Assembly: GCF_964253915.1 (NCBI RefSeq)
Contig: NZ_CAXUSG020000006.1
Span: forward strand, 186,001 to 250,000
DNA from: Metarhizobium sp964253915
Lineage (GTDB): Bacteria > Pseudomonadota > Alphaproteobacteria > Rhizobiales > Rhizobiaceae
Direction: 5' to 3'
DNA length: 64,000 nucleotides
The translations under genes were made by a program, and so were the position numbers. The notes under the pieces were generated by a model, which did no database searches, was not told where the DNA came from, and worked only from the letters and a program-made list of their open reading frames with translations. Each line of letters starts with the position of its first letter. Position 1 is the stretch's first letter. Positions 1 to 8,547 of the stretch are shown one piece after another.

Positions 1-552
1 GAATCCGCCACGGCCTTTTTCGACGCTTATCACGCCCGCCGTGAAAGCACGCCGATGCCGACCATCGCCACCTGCAATGTCACCGAACTGGAACTCGAGA
101 ACCTGAACACGCCGGCCCGGGCGGGGCATATCTCGACATCCATCTACTTCGACGATCTCGATACGCCGGAAAACCGCGATTTCAAGGCACGCATGGCCAT
201 GCGGCACGGCCAGGACCGGCGGCTGACCACCTCCTTCGTCGGCGCCTACATGAGCGTCTCCATCCTGGCCCGCGCCATCGCCGATGCCGCCACCGATGCG
301 CCGGATGCCATCCGCGGTGCCGTCACCTCGCGGCTCTTCGACACGCCGATCGGTCAGGTCGGCATCGATCCGCGCACACAGCACGCCACCTTGCGGCCGC
401 ACCTGGCATTTTCGGACCGGAACGGCGAATTCCGCATCATCAGCAGCGCGCCGTCCGCCATCGAGGCCGATCCGTTTCTGGTCCACGCGCTTGGCAAACC
501 TGCCGTCGGCACGGATACCGCCGCCGGAACGGTGCTGAAGGTGATCAAATGA
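1..552 (+). CDS. AmiC-like amide/urea-type substrate-binding protein, C-terminal part
   Basis: The reading frame is open from base 1, so the gene begins outside the window; 183 residues remain. The fragment looks like the C-terminal lobe of the type I periplasmic-binding fold used by AmiC and by urea/short-chain amide ABC transporters, with the alternation of helix-rich and strand segments and the late DPRTQHATL stretch typical of that family. Its stop overlaps the start of the next gene (ATGA), and that gene is an ANTAR regulator, so the pair resembles AmiC-AmiR, where AmiC senses the amide and holds AmiR inactive. Whether this copy is a cytoplasmic sensor or an exported transporter component cannot be told because the N-terminus is missing. 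Confidence 0.75.
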   Translation, partial: ESATAFFDAYHARRESTPMPTIATCNVTELELENLNTPARAGHISTSIYFDDLDTPENRDFKARMAMRHGQDRRLTTSFVGAYMSVSILARAIADAATDAPDAIRGAVTSRLFDTPIGQVGIDPRTQHATLRPHLAFSDRNGEFRIISSAPSAIEADPFLVHALGKPAVGTDTAAGTVLKVIK

Positions 553-1139
553 ACCGCAGCGACCGCCTTCCATTGGCCACCTGGCGCGCCATCACCCTGC
601 ACCGGGAGCATCCGTCCGTCGACGCGCTGAAGCGACAGCTCGAACTCATGCACATCCGCGTCAGCGTCGTCTGGCCGCAGCTGGACGAGACGGATGCCGG
701 CGCCGATGTCGTGTTCTTCGATGCCGACATGGGCCATGACGGCCAGTTTCCCTGGCCGGCCGGCTTTGCGCCGATGCCGATGATCGCGCTGATCGGTTCG
801 GAGGCGCCGGGCCGTGTCGAATGGGCGCTGGCGCAGGGATCGAACGCCCATCTGCTCAAGCCGATCGGTTCGACGGGCGCCTATAGCGCGCTGCTGATCG
901 CGGCGCATGCCTACCAGCTTTCCAGCAGGCAGGCCGACGATATCCGCACGCTGGAGGACAGGTTGCGCCAGCGGCCTGCCGTCGTGCACGCCGTCTTGAA
1001 ACTGATGCAGCAGAGCCGCTCCGACGAGGCCGGCGCCTGGAAACGGCTGCGCAAGATTGCCATGGACTGGGGAATGACCGTGGAGGAGGCGGCGGAATCG
1101 ATCTGCCGCGATGAACGGCGCACGCGAAGCGGCGCCTGA
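549..1139 (+). CDS. ANTAR-domain antitermination regulator, AmiR-like
   Basis: A 196-residue protein with an N-terminal pseudo-receiver region (about 1-125) that lacks an obvious phospho-acceptor arrangement, followed by a helical C-terminal ANTAR region (about 130-190) containing the usual LMQQSRSDEAGAWKRLRKIA-type pattern and the WGMTVEEAAESI helix. ANTAR proteins bind paired hairpins in leader RNA and prevent termination. The start codon overlaps the stop of the AmiC-like gene, so the two are translationally coupled and probably work together, as in the amidase operon. The RNA target is not visible here: only about 20 bp separate this gene from the next, so the leader is probably upstream of the window. 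Confidence 0.85.
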   Translation: MNRSDRLPLATWRAITLHREHPSVDALKRQLELMHIRVSVVWPQLDETDAGADVVFFDADMGHDGQFPWPAGFAPMPMIALIGSEAPGRVEWALAQGSNAHLLKPIGSTGAYSALLIAAHAYQLSSRQADDIRTLEDRLRQRPAVVHAVLKLMQQSRSDEAGAWKRLRKIAMDWGMTVEEAAESICRDERRTRSGA

Positions 1140-1159
1140 TAAAGAGTGGAACAAGGAGA

Positions 1160-2059
1160 ATGAAAGTGTCGATTACGGAAGGTTTTGCCCCTTACGGCGA
1201 ATACAAGACTTGGTACCGCGTGACGGGGGACCTGACCTCGGGCAAGCCGCCGCTGATCGTGGCGCATGGCGGGCCGGGCTGCACGCATGACTACGTCGAC
1301 AGCTTCAAGGACATCGCCGCCACCGGCCGCGCCGTCATCCATTACGACCAGGTGGGCAACGGCAAATCGACCCACCTGCCGGAAAAGGGCGGAGATTTCT
1401 GGACCGTCGCCTTCTTCAAGGCCGAACTGCACAACCTGATCGACCATCTCGGCATCCGCTCCGCCTATTGTCTGCTCGGCCAGTCCTGGGGCGGCATGCT
1501 GGGCGCGGAATTTGCCGTCGACCGGCCGGAAGGCCTGAAGGCACTGATCATCGCCAACTCGCCGGCCGCCATGGTCACCTGGATCTCGGAGGCCAACCGC
1601 CTGCGCGACGAGTTGCCGGCCGATGTCCAGGCGACCCTGCTGCGTCATGAAAAAGCAGAAACCACCGGCAGCGCCGAATACAAGGCGGCGACCGACGTCT
1701 TCAACGAGCGCCATGTCTGCCGCGTCGTGCCGATGCCGCCGGAGGTCAAGCGCACCTTCGATGCCATCGACGCCGATCCGACCGTCTACCACACCATGAA
1801 CGGCCCGAACGAATTCCACGTCATCGGCACGATGAAGGACTGGTCCATCGTCGGACGGCTCTCGACCATCTCGGCGCCGACGCTGCTGATTTCCGGCCGC
1901 TACGACGAGGCGACCGAAGCCTGCGTCATGCCCTATTCGCAGGAGATCCCCGACGTGCGCTGGCGCATTTTCGAGGAATCCAGCCACATGCCGCATGTCG
2001 AGGAGCGCGAGGCCTGCATGGCGGAAGTCGCCTCCTTCCTCGACGAGAAGGCCTCTTAA
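1160..2059 (+). CDS. Proline iminopeptidase / L-amino acid amidase-type alpha/beta hydrolase
   Basis: A 299-residue alpha/beta hydrolase of the proline-iminopeptidase group. The oxyanion motif HGGPG lies at residues 36-40, and the nucleophile elbow GQSWGG places the catalytic serine at 109. The aspartate (SGRYDEAT) and histidine (SSHMPHVEE) of the triad are present near the C-terminus. Such enzymes release N-terminal proline or hydrolyse amino acid amides in the cytoplasm. The gene starts 20 bp after the ANTAR gene, with AAGGAG upstream, and precedes a dipeptide-type ABC transporter. This context suggests use of an imported peptide or amide, but the exact substrate is not known. Confidence 0.85.
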   Translation: MKVSITEGFAPYGEYKTWYRVTGDLTSGKPPLIVAHGGPGCTHDYVDSFKDIAATGRAVIHYDQVGNGKSTHLPEKGGDFWTVAFFKAELHNLIDHLGIRSAYCLLGQSWGGMLGAEFAVDRPEGLKALIIANSPAAMVTWISEANRLRDELPADVQATLLRHEKAETTGSAEYKAATDVFNERHVCRVVPMPPEVKRTFDAIDADPTVYHTMNGPNEFHVIGTMKDWSIVGRLSTISAPTLLISGRYDEATEACVMPYSQEIPDVRWRIFEESSHMPHVEEREACMAEVASFLDEKAS

Positions 2060-2146
2060 AATTTGCCTGCCGGACGAAAGTCCCAACAAGCCGCCCGCAA
2101 AGGGCGCCCAGTGAAGAATTCCATTCAAACAAGAGGGAACGATAGT

Positions 2147-3844
2147 ATGGGTCTCAATTTTTCTTTCCTTACCCGCAGGACCGGCCAATTGCTGGCCGGC
2201 GCGCTGCTGGCGCAGACGGCGCTGTGCGGCGTCGCACTCGCCGAAGACCGTGCCGAACTGATGGCAAAACATCGCGGCGGCACGATGACGCTCGCCGCCG
2301 TTTCGGCTGCCGGCACCATCGATCCGATGATCAACTATACCGCCCAGTTCTGGCAGCTTTACCAGATGACCTATGACGGCCTCGTCAAGTTCAAGCAGGC
2401 CGGCGGCACCGATGGCTTCGAGATCGTCCCGTCGATCGCCGAGGCGATCCCGCAGGCCGAAAACGACGGCAAGACCTATGTCTTCAAGATCCGCAAGGGC
2501 ATCAAGTTCTCCAACGGCAAGGACGTGACGCCGTCCGACGTGCTGGCCTCGTTCCAGCGTATCTTCAAGGTCAAGGGCCCGACGACCGGCAGCTTCTACG
2601 GCGGCATCGTCGGCGCCGACAAGTGCATCGAGACGGCGGAGACCTGCACGCTCGAAGGCGGCGTGACCGCCGACGACGCGGCCGGCACGGTGACGATCAA
2701 CCTGACAGCCCCGGATGCCGAGTTCTTCTCGAAGCTCGCCGTGCCGCATGCCTCGATCCTGCCGGCCGATGCACCGCTGGCCGATGCCGGCACCACGCCC
2801 ATTCCCGGCACCGGCGCCTACTTCTTCGAAAGCTACAATCCCAACGAACAGCTGGTCATGAAGCGCAATCCGCACTTCAAGGAGTGGAGCGCCGATGCAC
2901 AGCCCGATGGTTATGCCGACGAGATCATCTACAAGTTCGGCCTGACGGAAGAGGCGGCGATCAACGCCATCATCAACGGCCAGCTCGACTGGCTGTTCGA
3001 TACGCCGCCAGCCGACCGCCTGCCGGAAATCGGCTCGAAATATGCAAGCCAGATCAAGATCGACCCGCTGGCCGCCTTCTGGTACGCGCCGATGAACACC
3101 AACCTCGCGCCCTTCAACGATCCGAAGGTTCGCCAGGCGCTGAACTACGCGCTCGACCGCGATTCGCTCGTCGGCCTGTTCGGCGGCGAAGTGCTGGCCC
3201 AGCCGACCTGCCAGATCCTGCCGCCGGACTTCCCCGGCCATGTCGACGATTGCCTCTACACCAAGGAACCCGGCCCGACCTGGGCTGAGCCCGACATGGA
3301 CAAGGCGCTGCAGCTCGTCGAGGAATCCGGCACGAAGGGCCAGAAGGTCACCGTCATTGCCGAAGACAATGCCGTTGCGCGCGGCATTGGCACCTACATC
3401 CAGAGCGTTCTGTCGGAACTCGGCTACGACGCCTCGATGAAGGCGGTTTCGCCGAACATCCAGTTCACCTACATCCAGAACACCAACAACAACGTGCAGA
3501 TCAGCATTTCGCAGTGGTACATGGACTATCCGGCCGCTTCGAACTTCCTGAACGTTCTGCTGTCGTGCTCGTCGTTTACGCCGGGCAGCGATTCCTCCAT
3601 CAACATCTCCGGTTATTGCAACAAGGACCTGGATGCCAAGATGAAGGAAGCCATGACGCTGGCGCTGACCGATCCGGCCGCCGCCAACGCCAAGTGGGCG
3701 GAAGTCGACAAGGGCTTCATGGAACAGTCGCCGATGGCGCCGCTGTTTACGCCGAAGAGCGTCAACTTCACCTCGGCACGACTGGGTAACTACCTGTTCA
3801 ACAAGCAGAACCGGTGGATTGTCTCGCAGTCCTGGGTTCAGTAA
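2147..3844 (+). CDS. Family 5 (peptide/opine type) ABC transporter substrate-binding protein
   Basis: A 565-residue exported solute-binding protein of the DppA/OppA family. I chose the ATG at 2147 because AGAGGGAAC lies just upstream and a signal peptide follows (RR pair, hydrophobic stretch, then CGVALAED as the probable cleavage region); an in-frame GTG at 2111 also exists. The mature part has the family pattern YEGL-like segment (MTYDGLVKF), KIRKGIKFSNGKDVTPSDV, and VRQALNYALDRDSLV. It heads a five-gene transporter operon, and an intercistronic hairpin follows, which often keeps the binding-protein message more abundant. The substrate could be a peptide, opine or related compound. Confidence 0.9.
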   Translation: MGLNFSFLTRRTGQLLAGALLAQTALCGVALAEDRAELMAKHRGGTMTLAAVSAAGTIDPMINYTAQFWQLYQMTYDGLVKFKQAGGTDGFEIVPSIAEAIPQAENDGKTYVFKIRKGIKFSNGKDVTPSDVLASFQRIFKVKGPTTGSFYGGIVGADKCIETAETCTLEGGVTADDAAGTVTINLTAPDAEFFSKLAVPHASILPADAPLADAGTTPIPGTGAYFFESYNPNEQLVMKRNPHFKEWSADAQPDGYADEIIYKFGLTEEAAINAIINGQLDWLFDTPPADRLPEIGSKYASQIKIDPLAAFWYAPMNTNLAPFNDPKVRQALNYALDRDSLVGLFGGEVLAQPTCQILPPDFPGHVDDCLYTKEPGPTWAEPDMDKALQLVEESGTKGQKVTVIAEDNAVARGIGTYIQSVLSELGYDASMKAVSPNIQFTYIQNTNNNVQISISQWYMDYPAASNFLNVLLSCSSFTPGSDSSINISGYCNKDLDAKMKEAMTLALTDPAAANAKWAEVDKGFMEQSPMAPLFTPKSVNFTSARLGNYLFNKQNRWIVSQSWVQ

Positions 3845-3853
3845 CTACGAAAG

Positions 3854-3879
3854 ACAGGCGGCGTGATCGCGCCGCCTGT
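3854..3879 (+). other. Intercistronic stem-loop after binding-protein gene
   Basis: Nine-base perfect arms ACAGGCGGC and GCCGCCTGT with an 8-base loop, 10 bp after the binding-protein stop and about 45 bp before the first permease. There is no T-run, so mRNA stabilisation or partial attenuation is more likely than full termination. Confidence 0.55.
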
Positions 3880-3922
3880 TCCCGCTCCGCGCCGCCCGCG
3901 CATCCGGACCTTCGGATAAGAA

Positions 3923-4960
3923 ATGACTGACGCTTCCAATCCTGTTCTGACCGACCCCGCCGTCCCGGCGGCAGTGGCCGCTCGCACTGCCTCCGGGCCA
4001 TGGCAACGCTCCTGGCGCATTCTCAAGCGCGACCGTGCCACGCTGCTGGCCGCCGCCGTGCTGATCCTCATCATCCTGTCGAGCCTGGCGGCACCGTTCT
4101 ACGCCCGCTACGTCTCGGGCACCGATCCGTTCCGCTCCAATCTCAGCGCCCGCATTACCATCGACGGCAAGCGGACCAAGGTCATGCAGGCCTCGACGGA
4201 AGGTCTCGGCCTCGGCGTCACGCCGATCGGGCCGACCTGGGGGCCGCAATATCTGCTCGGCGCCGATACGCAGGGGCGCGACGTCGCTGCCCGGCTGCTC
4301 TATGGCGGCCGCAATTCGCTGCTGATTGCCGCATCCTCCACGGCGATCTGTCTTTTCTTCGCCGCGGTGGTCGGCATATCCGCCGGCTTCTTTGGCGGCG
4401 TCGTCGACAAGGTGCTGTCGCGCATCCTCGACATTCTCTGGGCCTTTCCCGTCTACCTGCTGGCGATCTCGCTTTCCATCGTCCTGATTTCGCAAGGCAT
4501 CGTCATCGGCCCGGTGGAAATCACCGGCGACAGCCTGCTCCTGCCGATCTTCATCATCGGCATCATCTACGTGCCTTATGTCGCCCGGCCGGTGCGCGGA
4601 CGCGTGCTGTCGCTGAAGGAAAGCGAATTCGTGCTGGCGGCGCGTGGCCTCGGCATTCCCGCCTGGCGCATCCTTGTCTACGACATCCTGCCCAACGTCT
4701 CGACCATGCTGATCGTCTTCGTGCCGCTGATGATGGGGCTGAACATCATCACCGAATCCTCGCTCTCCTTCCTCTCCATCGGCGTGCAGGCGCCTGATGC
4801 CAGCTGGGGCACGATCATCCAGGACGGCCAGACGCTGCTCTACACCCGGCCCGCCGTGGCCCTGGCGCCGGGCATCGCCATCGTCCTGACGGTGCTCTCG
4901 CTCAACGTGCTCGGCGACAGCCTGCGCGATGCGCTCGATCCGCGCACGAAACTGGTCTGA
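3923..4960 (+). CDS. ABC transporter permease, DppC type
   Basis: A 345-residue inner-membrane protein with a first membrane segment at about 40-58, a periplasmic section of roughly 80 residues, then five further membrane segments. The EAA-type cytoplasmic loop is seen in LKESEFVLAARGLGIPAWR followed by the DILPN motif, which contacts the ATPase subunits. The long loop after the first membrane segment and the late GASWG-like motif (DASWGTIIQDG) mark it as the DppC-type rather than DppB-type partner. It precedes the DppB-type gene, the reverse of the common B-then-C order. Confidence 0.9.
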   Translation: MTDASNPVLTDPAVPAAVAARTASGPWQRSWRILKRDRATLLAAAVLILIILSSLAAPFYARYVSGTDPFRSNLSARITIDGKRTKVMQASTEGLGLGVTPIGPTWGPQYLLGADTQGRDVAARLLYGGRNSLLIAASSTAICLFFAAVVGISAGFFGGVVDKVLSRILDILWAFPVYLLAISLSIVLISQGIVIGPVEITGDSLLLPIFIIGIIYVPYVARPVRGRVLSLKESEFVLAARGLGIPAWRILVYDILPNVSTMLIVFVPLMMGLNIITESSLSFLSIGVQAPDASWGTIIQDGQTLLYTRPAVALAPGIAIVLTVLSLNVLGDSLRDALDPRTKLV

Positions 4961-4970
4961 GGAGGGTCTT

Positions 4971-5942
4971 ATGGTTTTTGCTGTTCTCCAGCGCATCGGC
5001 CAGATGATCTTCGTGATGTTCGGCATCTCGGCGCTCGTCTTCCTGATCTTCTTCGCCACGCCCGGCTCCGATCCGGCCGCACGCCTTGCCGGCCGCAACG
5101 CCTCGCCGGAAACGGTCGAGGCCGTCCGCAAGGAATTCGGCTTCGACCGGCCGCTGCCGGTGCAATATGCCATCATGATGAAGCGGCTGTTCATCACCCA
5201 GGACCTGACCTCCTTCGTCAACCGTGGCTACAAGATCGTGCCCGCCGTCACCTCGGCAGCGCCGGTAACGCTGTCGCTGGTGGCCGGTGCTGCCATCCTC
5301 TGGCTGATCGGCGGCGTCTTCGTCGGCGTCGTCGCCGCCCTGACGCGCGACAGCTGGATCGACCGCGGGCTGATGGCCCTGGCGCTGATCGGCGTCTCCA
5401 TGCCGGTCTACTGGCTGGGTGAGGTGATGAACCTCATCACCCAAAGCCGGTTTCACGATACCTGGATGTTTTCCTGGGTGCCGGCGCTTGGCTACAAGCC
5501 GCTGTTTTCCGATCCCATCGGCTGGTTCAAGACGCTGATCATTCCATGGTTCACGCTGGCCGTGCTCTATATCGGCATCTATGGCCGCGTGCTGCGTGCC
5601 AATCTGGTCGAGGCCTATCAGGAAGATTTCATCCGCACCGCCCGCGCCAAGGGCCTCAGCCCGGCGCGCGTGATGATCCGCCATGCGCTGCGCACCTCGC
5701 TCATTCCCTTCGTGACGATGTTCGGGCTGGATTTTGGCGTGCTGGTCGGTGGCGCGGCCTTGCTGACGGAGGTTGTGTTCAGCCTCAACGGCGTCGGCCG
5801 GCTGACCTACCAGGCGCTGCTCAACCTCGACCTGCCGATGATCCTCGGCACCGTTATGTATGCCTCCTTCTTCGTCGTGCTCGCCAATGCGCTGGTCGAC
5901 GTCGTCTATGTGTTGATCGACCCGCGGGTCAGGGCGGATTGA
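4971..5942 (+). CDS. ABC transporter permease, DppB type
   Basis: A 323-residue permease. The ATG at 4971 is preceded by GAGGAGGGTCTT, a strong ribosome site, and the protein then begins with the typical DppB first helix. The sequence shows FGFDRPLPVQY, the conserved segment after helix 1 of DppB proteins, and the EAA loop DFIRTARAKGLSPARVMIRH. About six membrane segments are visible. It starts 10 bp after the DppC-type gene and should form the heterodimeric channel with it. Confidence 0.9.
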   Translation: MVFAVLQRIGQMIFVMFGISALVFLIFFATPGSDPAARLAGRNASPETVEAVRKEFGFDRPLPVQYAIMMKRLFITQDLTSFVNRGYKIVPAVTSAAPVTLSLVAGAAILWLIGGVFVGVVAALTRDSWIDRGLMALALIGVSMPVYWLGEVMNLITQSRFHDTWMFSWVPALGYKPLFSDPIGWFKTLIIPWFTLAVLYIGIYGRVLRANLVEAYQEDFIRTARAKGLSPARVMIRHALRTSLIPFVTMFGLDFGVLVGGAALLTEVVFSLNGVGRLTYQALLNLDLPMILGTVMYASFFVVLANALVDVVYVLIDPRVRAD

Positions 5943-5946
5943 GACG

Positions 5947-6972
5947 ATGCAACAGAAAGACAAACCCATCCTTCTCGACGTCGATGGCCTGTCGGTGTCC
6001 TTTGCCACTGACCGCGGCATGGTCCGCGCCGTCAACGACGTCTCCTTCCGGGTACACGAAGGCGAAATCCTGTCGATCGTCGGCGAAAGCGGCTCCGGCA
6101 AGTCGGTGACGCTGTTGTCACTGCTCGGCCTGCACGACCGCAAGACGACGCAGGTGCAGGGCGCCGTGTCCTTCCGCGGGCAACATCTGCTCGACCTGCC
6201 GGCCAGCAAGATGCGGGCGATCCGGGGCAAGGAGATCGGCCTCATCTCGCAGGACCCGATGACGGCGCTGACGCCGGTCTATACGATCGGCTGGCAGATC
6301 GCCGAACAGATCCGCGCGCACGAGGCGATTTCCGCCCGCGCCGCCCGCAAGCGTGCCATCGAACTGCTCGGCGAAGTCGGCCTTTCCAATCCCGGCGAGG
6401 CCGTCGACCGCTATCCGCACCAGCTGTCCGGCGGCATGCGCCAGCGCGCCGTCATCGCCATGGCGCTGTCGTGCAACCCGGTGCTGCTGGTCGCCGACGA
6501 ACCGACCACGGCGCTCGACGTCACGGTACAGGCGCAGGTGCTGGACCTGATCCTGCGGCTGCGCAAGGATTTCGGCTCCGCCATCATCCTGATCACCCAC
6601 GACATGGGCGTCGTCGCCGAAGTGGCCGATGAGGTGGCGGTGATGTATGCCGGCCGCATCGTCGAGCGCGGCCAGACGGAGCAGCTGTTCTCGGCGCCGA
6701 TGCACCCCTATACCTGGGGGCTGATGGCCTCGATCCCGCCGCTCTCGGGCGCCCGCCTGCCGCGGCTGCGCTCGATACCCGGCATGCCGCCGACCCCGGA
6801 GACCATCCCGCCGGGCTGCGGTTTCGCCCCGCGATGCGCCTTCGTGCAAGAGGCCTGCGCCGAACGGCCGCCGCTGCGCCGCTCGGGCGACCAGGCAGCA
6901 CTTTGCATCATCGACGACACCGAACGCCCGGCCCTCAGGCAGGCAGCCCTTCCCCTGGAGGAAACCCTATGA
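5947..6972 (+). CDS. Oligopeptide-type ABC ATPase, DppD-like
   Basis: A 341-residue ATPase with Walker A GESGSGKS, Q-loop ISQDPMTALTP, signature LSGGMRQR and Walker B LLVADEPTTALD. The C-terminal oligopeptide-transporter extension carries the cysteine-rich GCGFAPRCAF segment seen in DppD/OppD proteins. It lies 4 bp after the DppB-type permease and its stop overlaps the start of the second ATPase, so the two ATPases should be made together and form the asymmetric ATPase pair. Confidence 0.92.
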   Translation: MQQKDKPILLDVDGLSVSFATDRGMVRAVNDVSFRVHEGEILSIVGESGSGKSVTLLSLLGLHDRKTTQVQGAVSFRGQHLLDLPASKMRAIRGKEIGLISQDPMTALTPVYTIGWQIAEQIRAHEAISARAARKRAIELLGEVGLSNPGEAVDRYPHQLSGGMRQRAVIAMALSCNPVLLVADEPTTALDVTVQAQVLDLILRLRKDFGSAIILITHDMGVVAEVADEVAVMYAGRIVERGQTEQLFSAPMHPYTWGLMASIPPLSGARLPRLRSIPGMPPTPETIPPGCGFAPRCAFVQEACAERPPLRRSGDQAALCIIDDTERPALRQAALPLEETL

Positions 6973-7958
6973 GCGCGGAAACTTCCGCTCCGGCGCCGCT
7001 GCTTTCGGCACGCACGCTGACGAAAAACTTCATCGTCGGCAAGACGCTCAAGCCGGGTTCCGGCCGCACCCTGCATGCCGTCGATGCCATCAGCCTCGAC
7101 GTCTATCCGGCTGAAACGCTTGGCCTTGTCGGCGAATCCGGTTCCGGCAAATCGACGCTCGGGCGCTGTCTCACCCGGCTCTACGATATCACCGCCGGGC
7201 AGCTGACCTTCGACGGCGCCGACATCACCAAGGCCGGCACCGCCGCGCTGAAACCGGTGCGGCGCAATATGCAGATGATCTTCCAGGATCCGTCCGCCTC
7301 GCTCAATCCGCGCCGCCGCATCCGCGACATGCTGGGCGAGGTATTGCGCGTCCACAACATCCGCGAAGGCGCCGCCGTCAACGCGCGCCTGGAAGAGCTG
7401 ATGGAGCTTGTCGGCCTGCGCCGGGAATATCTCGACCGCTATCCGCACGAATTTTCCGGCGGCCAGCGGCAGCGCATCGGCATCGCCCGGGCGCTGGCCG
7501 TCGAGCCGAAGCTGATCGTTGCCGACGAACCGGTTTCGGCGCTCGATGTTTCCGTGCAGGCACAGGTCGTCAACCTGTTCGGCGAATTGCGGGAAAAGCT
7601 GAACCTCACCTATGTGTTCATCGCCCACGATCTGGCTGTGGTGCGCCATGTCTCGACGCGGGTGGCGGTGATGTATCTCGGTTCCATCGTCGAGACCGGC
7701 GAGACGGAGGCGCTGTATTCCCGGCCGCACCACCCCTATACGGAAGCCCTGCTTTCGGCCATTCCGCAGCCGCACAATCGCGGCAAGCGCCAGCGTATCC
7801 TGCTGCAGGGGGAAATTCCGAGCCCGCTGTCGCCGCCCGCTGGCTGCAAGTTCTCCAGCCGCTGTCCTTATGCCCGCGATATCTGCCGCGAGGTGCGGCC
7901 GCCACTGACGACCATAACGAGCGGCCGAGAAGTCGCCTGTCATTTTCCGCTGGAGTGA
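6969..7958 (+). CDS. Oligopeptide-type ABC ATPase, DppF-like
   Basis: A 329-residue ATPase. The ATG at 6969 overlaps the previous stop (ATGA) and has GGAGGAAACC upstream. Motifs are Walker A GESGSGKST, signature FSGGQRQR and Walker B LIVADEPVSALD; the C-terminal extension includes GCKFSSRCPYARDICRE. It is the last gene of the transporter operon. The downstream MarR gene is convergent. Confidence 0.92.
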   Translation: MSAETSAPAPLLSARTLTKNFIVGKTLKPGSGRTLHAVDAISLDVYPAETLGLVGESGSGKSTLGRCLTRLYDITAGQLTFDGADITKAGTAALKPVRRNMQMIFQDPSASLNPRRRIRDMLGEVLRVHNIREGAAVNARLEELMELVGLRREYLDRYPHEFSGGQRQRIGIARALAVEPKLIVADEPVSALDVSVQAQVVNLFGELREKLNLTYVFIAHDLAVVRHVSTRVAVMYLGSIVETGETEALYSRPHHPYTEALLSAIPQPHNRGKRQRILLQGEIPSPLSPPAGCKFSSRCPYARDICREVRPPLTTITSGREVACHFPLE

Positions 7959-7976
7959 CAATGTGTTCGCGGCGGC

Positions 7977-8438
7977 TCAGGTGTCCCCGGACATCCCGTC
8001 GACCGGCATGCGGCATGCTTCCAGAAGATTGACCTTCATTGTTGCCAGCATGCCGAACAGTTTTTCGCGGTCGTCCGTGGAGATGCCTTCGAGCGCTTCT
8101 CCACGGGTGACATCGCCGATATCGCGCATGACGTCGAGCAGCGGCCGAGCCTCCTCGCGCAGGTAAAGCAGCCAGATCCGCCGGTCGGTCGGATGCTGGC
8201 GCCGCTCGATCAGCCCGCGCCCGGAAAGCTTGTCGAGGATGCGCACCAGCGTGATCGGCTCCACCTCGAGGATATCGGCAAGTCCGCCCTGGTGGATGCC
8301 CTCGTTGTTGGCGAGATAGGCGAGCGTCTGCCACTGCGAGCGTGTCAGGCCAAGCTCACGGGCCCGCTGCTCGAAACGCTTGCGCAACAACCTCGCGACA
8401 TCGTGCAGCAGAAAACCGAGGGTGGGGGTAACGCTCAT
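7977..8438 (-). CDS. MarR-family transcriptional regulator
   Basis: A 153-residue winged-helix regulator. Residues about 30-95 hold the MarR DNA-binding region (LTRSQWQTLAYL, LADILEVEPITLVRILDKL, then the wing RRQHPTDRRIWLLYL), flanked by the helices of the dimer interface. MarR proteins are repressors released by small aromatic or other ligands. The gene follows the glycerate kinase gene on the same strand, about 110 bp away, and converges on the ABC transporter. Its target is not shown by the sequence. Confidence 0.88.
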   Translation of the reverse strand: MSVTPTLGFLLHDVARLLRKRFEQRARELGLTRSQWQTLAYLANNEGIHQGGLADILEVEPITLVRILDKLSGRGLIERRQHPTDRRIWLLYLREEARPLLDVMRDIGDVTRGEALEGISTDDREKLFGMLATMKVNLLEACRMPVDGMSGDT

Positions 8439-8547
8439 GAGAAAGAAAGCCTGCTTTTCATAAGCTTCCTTATCATATTGGCCCGGACGATGACACGGCC
8501 AAACGAATCCCCCGCCGCTTTCCGGCAGGGGACAGAGTTGCCCGCCC

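Noticed and set aside
911..3241. A 776-codon open frame on the minus strand
   Set aside because: It runs opposite the peptidase and binding-protein genes, which have motifs and ribosome sites. Its composition (many Arg, Gly, Asp, His) is typical of the antisense of GC-rich codons.
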